Shown here: positions 14,739-20,514 of the stretch, in pieces
Layout of the letters: the number at the start of each line of letters is the position of its first letter
How positions within the stretch are numbered: the stretch's first letter is position 1
Source: Pseudomonadota bacterium
GTDB taxonomy: Bacteria; CALINM01
Assembly (NCBI GenBank): GCA_026415985.1
Contig: JAOAGA010000021.1
Span: forward strand, 1-20,514
Direction: 5' to 3'
Length of the DNA stretch: 20,514 nucleotides
Position numbers and translations under genes: made by a program
Notes under the pieces: model-generated
Database searches by the model: none
Told to the model about the DNA's origin: nothing
What the model saw: only the letters and a program-made list of their open reading frames with translations

Positions 14739-15448
14739 TATCTTTTCAATCCGAGCCGATATAAAAAAAGATTAAACAATTTATAAAGGCTTTTAAAAAT
14801 CTCTTTTATCGTCATTTTGGAATGACCATAGGTCCTTTTTGGCAGAACTATTGGTATTTCCTTTATCTTATAACCGTTTAAATTGAGAAAAAAGAGGCTT
14901 TCAAAAAAAAATGAGTATCCGTCAGACCTTACCTTGTCAAAAACTTTTTTGTCTATTTTTTTCAGATTATACAATCTGAAGGCACCAGTAGCATCATAGT
15001 CCATACCTAATAAATATTTGGTTAAAAAATGCCCGAGCTTTGTTAAAAACCTCCTATAAATATTCCAGTCTTTAAGACTATCTTCTTTTGTATATCTTGT
15101 TCCTATGACTATATCATACTCACTGTTTTCCAAAAATAAGGGAATATCTGAAGGACTATGGGTAAAATCGCAATCCATAGTAAGCAGATACTCATAGCCT
15201 TTTTCATAGGCATAAGAAATGCCGAATTTATGAGCATTTCCTATCCCTAATTTTTTTTCTCTATGAACTACTATGAGCTTTGGAAAAATTTTTCTGAGTT
15301 TTTCAAGTATTTCGCCAGTCCCATCGGGAGAGTTGTCATCTGCTACCAATAAATCACCATCTATCCCTAACTCAAAAACATTTTTTACCATTTCTTCTAC
15401 GTTCTCACTCTCATTATAGGTAGGAATAAATATCAATAGCCTATTCAT
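14738..15448 (-). CDS. Polyprenyl-phosphate mannose synthase, DPM1-like GT2
   Basis: A 236-residue GT2 enzyme with the full motif order of dolichol-phosphate mannose synthase: FIPTYNESEN (7-16), ADDNSPDGTGEI (36-47), MDCDFTHSPSDIP (91-103; D92 and D94 stand for the DxD metal site), GAFRLYN where relatives have SGFRAY, then YSFFFESL, GYKIKEIPI and RTYGHSKM. It would transfer mannose from GDP-mannose to polyprenyl phosphate on the inner face of the membrane, giving the donor used by GT-C mannosyltransferases. The absence of C-terminal membrane helices matches the short, human-type class. It overlaps the SDR gene by eight bases upstream and the methyltransferase gene by one base downstream. Presence in the same operon as TMTC-like proteins is the best clue that those use lipid-linked mannose. 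Glucose or another hexose remains possible. Confidence 0.88.
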   Translation of the reverse strand: MNRLLIFIPTYNESENVEEMVKNVFELGIDGDLLVADDNSPDGTGEILEKLRKIFPKLIVVHREKKLGIGNAHKFGISYAYEKGYEYLLTMDCDFTHSPSDIPLFLENSEYDIVIGTRYTKEDSLKDWNIYRRFLTKLGHFLTKYLLGMDYDATGAFRLYNLKKIDKKVFDKVRSDGYSFFFESLFFLNLNGYKIKEIPIVLPKRTYGHSKMTIKEIFKSLYKLFNLFLYRLGLKR

Positions 15449-16373
15449 TTTTCATATCACTCATAATCTTTATAATCATCTCTTTAAAGCCTAAAGACCT
15501 TTTCCAGCCTGTTTTTTCTGATAATTTTTTTGGATTACCAATAAGTATGGGCTTGTTCCTCTTTAAGATATTTTTATCTTCACAGACATAATTTTTATAA
15601 TCAAGGCCAAGTACTGTAAATACAACTTCCACCAAATCTCTGACTGTATGACCTTCTCCGGTAGCAATCACAAAATCATCTGGTTTGTCAATATGAAGTA
15701 TTTTTATCATAGCGTCAACATAATCATAGGCATAACCCCAATCAGTTACCGAACTAAGATTACCTACAATAATTTTATCCAGTTTTCCCTTTTTAATATC
15801 AATAGCACTCTTAATTATCTTAGGGAAAAGAAACCTGTCACTCCTAAACTCAGACTCGTGATTGTATAATATACCATTACTAACAAACAAGTGGTAATTA
15901 TCTCTATAGTAACGCCCTAAAAAAAAACCACTCGCTTTAGTTATTCCATAAATGCAGACGGGGTTAATAGGAGTTTTTTCATCCTGAATATCCGTGGGTG
16001 GATTACCGAATATGAGAGATGAGGCAGAATAAAAAACCCTTGTTTCAGGTGAATATAATCTTATGGCTTCTAAAAAATAATTATACAAAATGAAATGTGT
16101 AAAATTGCTTTTTTCCGTCAGTGATATATCATCCTCAGGGGCTTCTTCTGATGAATGGTGATAACTGGCAAGATAATACAAAAATTTTGGTTTGTACTCT
16201 TTTACAAGGGATTTTATTAACTCTTTTTCGTAAGTTTTTACTGATATTTTTTTATCTTCACCGAAATTTACAACAAAATCCTTATGAAATCCTATTATTG
16301 ATTCTTTACCTAACAGGTTACAAATTATTCTTCCGTCCTGTCCCCCCGCACCAACTACAAAGATTTTATCCAT
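15441..16373 (-). CDS. Extended SDR of the GDP-mannose 4,6-dehydratase family, non-dehydratase active site
   Basis: A 310-residue NAD(P)-binding nucleotide-sugar enzyme. The dinucleotide motif GAGGQDG (G8, G11, G14) is the GMD-type GxxGQDG. The catalytic Tyr-Lys pair is YGITK (Y142, K146). The C-terminal half (VTDWGYAYDYVDAM, PDDFVIATGEGHTVRDLVEV, GNPKKLSEKTGWK) is close to GDP-mannose 4,6-dehydratase. In the serine/threonine loop, dehydratases read STSELYG, while this protein reads ASSLIFG. The catalytic Ser118 is kept but the Glu needed for water elimination is Leu120. A GDP-4-keto-6-deoxy-mannose reductase-like or epimerase role is therefore more likely than dehydration. It overlaps the methyltransferase before it and the DPM1-like gene after it by eight bases each. 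The product would be a modified GDP- or other NDP-sugar for this cluster; its identity is unknown. Confidence 0.82.
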   Translation of the reverse strand: MDKIFVVGAGGQDGRIICNLLGKESIIGFHKDFVVNFGEDKKISVKTYEKELIKSLVKEYKPKFLYYLASYHHSSEEAPEDDISLTEKSNFTHFILYNYFLEAIRLYSPETRVFYSASSLIFGNPPTDIQDEKTPINPVCIYGITKASGFFLGRYYRDNYHLFVSNGILYNHESEFRSDRFLFPKIIKSAIDIKKGKLDKIIVGNLSSVTDWGYAYDYVDAMIKILHIDKPDDFVIATGEGHTVRDLVEVVFTVLGLDYKNYVCEDKNILKRNKPILIGNPKKLSEKTGWKRSLGFKEMIIKIMSDMKNE

Positions 16374-17607
16374 TAACTACCTCTAAATCTGGTAAAGGAA
16401 ATATTAATTTTCCTCCCTTTTTGAGAAAATCCTTTTCCTTATTGATTATCCCTCTTTTAAAATGCCAGGGAAGAACCAAAAAATAATCGGGGGCCATTTT
16501 TCTTGCTGATTCTTCTGAAATTATCGGTATTTTGGTACCGGGAGTAAAAGCACCAAACTTATCTTCGTTTACTTCTGCTATATAAGGTATTTTAACGCTG
16601 TCAATACCACAAAACTGTAATATCACATTTCCCTTTGTAGACGCACCGTAACCAAAAATCTTCTTTCCGTTACCTAACTCCCTGTCTATAAAATCATTAA
16701 GTTTTTCTTTATGTTCAAAAACCCTTTTTCTGAAATCCTCCCAGAAATTTTGTCTATTGTAACCTATTTTTTCTTCATATCTTAAAATACCGCCAATTTT
16801 TTTCAGTGCGGGGTTATATTGGCTTTCTAACTTGCTTGCTGTTATTCTTATGCTTGCCCCATTCACATTATTGAGTTTAATATTTATAATTTTCATACCC
16901 GCTTTTTCAAGTATAAATAAAATATCCTTTAAGGAGTAATACAATAAATGCTCATGGCAAATCGTGTCATACCCACATTTTTTAAAAATATTAGGAGTAT
17001 AGCTCTGTTCAAATACCCATATACCATCATCAGTCAGGATATCAGAGATATCTCTTACAAACCTAACAGGATCCTCTAAATCATAAAACATTGCTATTGA
17101 TGTAATAACTTTCGCCTTTTTACTCCCAAAATAATCTAAAAAAAGTCTCTTACTGAAAAAATCAGATATAACAACTATATCTTTTTTATAAAACCCAAGA
17201 AATTTTTTCGCTGTAGGATCAATACCTATTAAAGAATATCCGTCATCATAAAAAGAAAGCAAGGTTCCGTCATTACTTCCTATATCAACAATAATATCTC
17301 CTCTGTTAAGGCTAACCGTTTTTTTTATATCATCTACTATATCTTTCAGATGATTAACCATAGATATATTGAGAGAAGACCTGTACCCGTAGTTATCGCC
17401 ATAAAGCAATGTTAGATCAAAACTATCCCTTAGCTGAACTATACCACAAGCCTTTTCAAAATCTCCTTCACATTTAACAAGTCTTAAAAGCCCCATAGGA
17501 ACATTTTCATTTCTTCTTGGAAAGACCCCTGTATAGGCAAAATTTCCTAAAGATAATATCTCCTGAAGATTTTCGTTTCCACAAACCCTGCATCTTTTAA
17601 TTTCCAT
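16366..17607 (-). CDS. Three-domain sugar C-methyltransferase-like protein
   Basis: A 413-residue protein with the domain order of NDP-hexose C-methyltransferases (TylC3/TcaB9 type). An N-terminal zinc-binding segment has Cys6, Cys9, Cys46 and Cys54 (CGIVQL). A SAM-binding Rossmann domain has VDIGSNDGTLL (107-117) and IGIDPT. The catalytic-region motif CHEHLLYYS (218-226) follows, with the Glu and His used as base in the family. The C-terminal nucleotide-binding domain holds GYGASTKGNVIL (319-330), PGTKIPI and DYFLVLPWHFK. Such enzymes add a methyl to carbon 3 of a keto-sugar, giving branched deoxysugars. The residue before HEH is Cys, where some members have Tyr; this variant occurs in relatives. 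AAGGAAAGAG precedes the ATG. The 3' end overlaps the SDR gene by eight bases, so the two may act on the same nucleotide sugar. Exact sugar unknown. Confidence 0.83.
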   Translation of the reverse strand: MEIKRCRVCGNENLQEILSLGNFAYTGVFPRRNENVPMGLLRLVKCEGDFEKACGIVQLRDSFDLTLLYGDNYGYRSSLNISMVNHLKDIVDDIKKTVSLNRGDIIVDIGSNDGTLLSFYDDGYSLIGIDPTAKKFLGFYKKDIVVISDFFSKRLFLDYFGSKKAKVITSIAMFYDLEDPVRFVRDISDILTDDGIWVFEQSYTPNIFKKCGYDTICHEHLLYYSLKDILFILEKAGMKIINIKLNNVNGASIRITASKLESQYNPALKKIGGILRYEEKIGYNRQNFWEDFRKRVFEHKEKLNDFIDRELGNGKKIFGYGASTKGNVILQFCGIDSVKIPYIAEVNEDKFGAFTPGTKIPIISEESARKMAPDYFLVLPWHFKRGIINKEKDFLKKGGKLIFPLPDLEVVNG

Positions 17608-17649
17608 AAATTTTTACTCTTTCCTTACCAATAGTAATTACCTAATATT

Positions 17650-20485
17650 TTACTCACACATTCCTTTTATAAACTCATGGACTATTTTGTTTTCTCCAAA
17701 CCAATCCGTCATCTTGGCTCTGCTCAATCCCACATCTTCTTTATTCCCAAGCACACTGCTTAAAAACGATGCGGTGATTAAGTACTCCTTTGCAATAGGT
17801 GGCAGAAACTTACTTTCCGATAAGATCTTTTCCGCATAAATACCCATAGAAGCTATATCTCTCTTACTGATACTTAGAAAGAGATCAATCCAGTTCCTTT
17901 CTGCCTCGCTCATCAATCTGTATGCTTTGCTGTCCTTTATTTTGTCCCATATAACAATCAAATCTTTCTCGTTTAAATAAGGAATGATTATTATAGCAAG
18001 ACCAAATAATAAATTCATCTTTTCATTCGTGTCGGTAATCATCTCAGGTTTTTCCATAAAATCTAAAATTTTATAGCAATCTTTAATAACTTCCTGTGGG
18101 AGATCATTATTAATCCTTTGTTCAATCAGCATATCTCTAACACCTTTTGCTATAAATGCCTCTTTTGCCCTTGAAAAATATAGGGATTTGTTGATTTGGT
18201 AACTTTCATAGTTAAACATATCCCTATCAAAAAACTTTATTATTGGTACATAATAATTTGCCAACCTTAAAAAATCTCCCGCCCCTGTATTCATAAATCT
18301 TGTCATTGGCGACTTTCTTTCTAAAACAGGTTCAAAATCGCTGTTGGGTCTTACGATGATTTTATCGAAAAATCTTTGCATAGCCTTTTTACTTCCAATC
18401 TTTCTGATCTCAATATCATATATGGAGCTAATTCCCAGCTTCTCAAGAAAATAATTAACCTCATCGTTTATAATTAATTCTGAAAGACACCCCAACTTTC
18501 CTCTTTTCTTAGCCAAGATCAAAACCTCATTATCGTTGGTTGCATAAATAAGATAATCATCAAAATAATCTGACAGTGCCTTGAAAACCGAAGCCATAAG
18601 GGGAATATCTATCTCATAAAGCTGAAGCCACTGAACAAATATACCATTATCATTTAAGTCTTCAGACACAAGTTTATAAAACTCTTTTGTAAAAAGACTT
18701 GCCACCCCGCTAATCCAGGGGTTGGAAGGCTCAGAAACAATAATATCAAACTTTTTATTGCTTCTTATAAAAAAATTTCTCGCATCATCAATAACTATCT
18801 TACTTCTTCTGTCTTTGAACACTAACTCGTTGTAAGGATTGAAAAATCTACCTGCCTTAACGACCTCTTTCTCAATCTCTATTGTATAGACCTCATTAAT
18901 ATTCCTGTTACTCAACAATATATTGCTGGTAACACCGGTTCCCAACCCTATATTTACTGCATTCTTTGCTGACCTGTTATGAAGCATGGGAAGATAACCC
19001 AAAAGGAAAATGGTAAACTCATCCATCTCAGGTGGATAATTTGGTTCTATTGATATTGCACTATCACTTTTCCCGTTGGTTCTGATACTTAAGGCGTTAT
19101 CAATCTTAACAACCGAAATACTGGCGGTCTTGCCTTCCTTGTAATACAAAACTTGAGATGTTTCTTTATCAATCATCTCACCGGTTCTATACACACCAGA
19201 CACGAGTTTCATAGGGTTAGGGTCAAAAAAATAACCAAGAAGAATTATTATTAAGCCTGATGAAAGTGCCAGATACTTTTTATTTAAAATCAGGCCTTTC
19301 TCAATCTTATATTTTATAAGAAGCTCGACACCTATGAGAATATCAATTAAAGCTCCTATAATCAGCGAGTCTTTAAGGCCTGTGATAGGGAAAAGAATGT
19401 TTACCGTTAACAACACACCAAAAATTGCCCCGATTGTATTTGCTCCATAAACATATCCAATAGATCTCTCTCCATGACCGTTTTTCACAAGATGATTTGT
19501 TATCAGAGGCAAAGTCATACCCGCAAAAAACGTAGCAGGAAACATAATCATAATTGAGATACTCTGAGTGACAAAATTATATAAATGATACCCCCACTCT
19601 GTTTTAGGTAAACTTTTAAAAAAGTAGGGGAAAATATTGAAAGACAGATTATAAAGTGGTAGAGTTACCACCGCAAAAAAACCCATTAAGATCTGGATAT
19701 TTGCAAGATATGATATATCATCAGACAGTTTATCAATCTTATTTCTGATATAAAAACCACCCAGTGCAAGACCTAAAAGAAATGAGAAAAGCATAATCTC
19801 AAAAGAGTGGACAGAGCTACCAAAAACCAAAGACAGCATTCTAATCCAGCAAATCTCATAAATAAAAGAAGAAAGACCTGTCAGAAGAGCAATAAAAACA
19901 ATCAAATAAAAATCCTCTACATTTTGGATATTTTCTGAAGCTTTTACTGTATGAAGATACTCCATATTATCTTCAACATGCCTTTTAAGTATGAAAAATC
20001 TGAAAAACAGGGCTATTAAAACATTAACAGCACCTGCAAGATAAATGGTTTCAGAAAGCCCGAGATAATCAAGCAAAACAAACCCGGAAAGAAAAATCCC
20101 GGCACAACCACCTATTGTGTTTGTAAAATATAAATAAGAAAAAATCTTTCCGCTTTCACTTATCCCTGCTCTCAAAAGAAAGGAACTGATTAATGGGAAG
20201 GTAGTCCCCAAAAGTATAACCTGTGGCAAAATTAACAAAGAAGACGATACCATTCTATAGAGATCAACAACTACCGGATTTGTGATATAAGGTATTACAT
20301 AATTTTGGGAAATAGCTATGAACTCTTTAAAAATCACATCAAATAAGATGGCATAAACACCTATGGCAATCTCTATATAGAAATAAAAGGTACCCGGTTT
20401 TTTTATCTTCTTAATAAAATACCCTATAACCAAAGAGCCGATAGTAAGTCCGCCCATAAAAACGCAAAGTACCAAAGCTTGAGAA
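17650..20485 (-). CDS. Membrane protein fused to spermidine-synthase-like domain (5'-truncated)
   Basis: About 944 residues of a large two-part protein whose N-terminus is lost at the contig end. The apparent start beyond 20485 is translated adapter and must be ignored. The first roughly 420 residues are a multi-pass membrane region made of two similar halves. The second half shows the full FIYEICWIRMLSLVFGSS and FLLGLALGGF pattern; the first half begins just after that point, so about 40-60 residues are missing. A Rossmann domain like spermidine synthase follows, with GLGTG (519-523), an acidic YTIEIEKE, DDARNF (572-577) and EPSNPWISG (591-599), counting from the adapter Met. Spermidine synthases have GGGDG and a catalytic Asp in a DSSDP loop; these are changed here, so aminopropyl transfer is doubtful. 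About 250 helical residues end the protein. It ends with TAA 42 bp before the C-methyltransferase. Function unknown. Confidence 0.8.
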
Positions 20486-20514
20486 CTGTCTCTTATACAC
20501 ATCTGACGCTGCCG
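20486..20514. other. Nextera transposase adapter left at the contig end
   Basis: The last 29 bases are the reverse complement of the Illumina Nextera read-1 adapter. They include the 19-bp mosaic end AGATGTGTATAAGAGACAG (minus strand) and the following GACGCTGCCG on the plus strand. Translated in frame with the neighbouring gene the adapter gives MCIRDS, a well-known artefactual protein start. This is not genomic sequence. Confidence 0.97.

Noticed and set aside
16121-16486. Plus-strand 121-codon frame across the SDR/methyltransferase junction
   Set aside because: It is antisense to two well-supported genes and has no domain of its own.
20486-20502. Complete start of the 950-residue fusion protein
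   Set aside because: The first residues MCIRDS are translated Nextera adapter; the gene is 5'-truncated.
1-20514. CRISPR arrays, tRNA or rRNA genes, insertion sequences
   Set aside because: No regularly spaced repeats, no tRNA-like cloverleaf sequences, no rRNA stretches and no transposase or terminal inverted repeats were found on reading through.

Overview
The window is 20.5 kb of AT-rich, densely packed bacterial DNA. Almost every gene lies on the minus strand, many with overlapping stop and start codons; the exception is one radical-SAM gene on the plus strand. An SPOR protein, a LysM protein, a CpoB/YbgF-type lipoprotein and a class I fructose-bisphosphatase suggest a Gram-negative bacterium. 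The style recalls uncultured or anaerobic lineages near Desulfobacterota or Nitrospirota, but the sequence alone does not fix the phylum. The right end is a contig end: its last 29 bases are a Nextera transposase adapter, so this is assembled short-read (probably metagenomic) sequence.

Right to left on the minus strand (direction of transcription), positions 8296-20485 form a glycan-related block. It starts with a 5'-truncated membrane protein fused to a spermidine-synthase-like domain. Next come a three-domain sugar C-methyltransferase-like protein, a GDP-mannose-dehydratase-family SDR that lacks the dehydratase Glu, a DPM1-like polyprenyl-phosphate-mannose synthase, a small SAM methyltransferase and two large TMTC-like membrane/TPR proteins. 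After a 111-bp gap follow an ALG5-like polyprenyl-phosphate-sugar synthase and a third TMTC-like protein. All junctions from 17607 down to 10763, and the 10651/9929 junction, are overlaps, which suggests one or two co-translated operons. The simplest reading (inference) is that the two GT2 enzymes charge a lipid carrier with single sugars and the three GT-C/TPR proteins transfer them to acceptors outside the inner membrane. This resembles animal TMTC protein O-mannosylation, while the SDR and methyltransferases tailor sugars.

The plus-strand radical-SAM gene with a B12-binding-like N-terminus (6927-8324) runs convergently into the last TMTC-like gene with a 29-bp overlap. On its other side it is divergent from fbp, and the gap holds a good sigma70-type promoter for fbp.

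From 6776 downward on the minus strand lie fbp, a CpoB/YbgF-like lipoprotein, a LysM protein and an SPOR protein, an envelope-maintenance group led by a gluconeogenic gene. Then come a ParM/StbA-type actin-like ATPase, an NCS2 purine permease and a GlcD-like FAD oxidase cut by the left window edge; these last three overlap by 1-4 bp and look translationally coupled.

No tRNA, rRNA, CRISPR array, insertion sequence or gene-free stretch over 300 bases was seen; the largest gap is about 150 bp.
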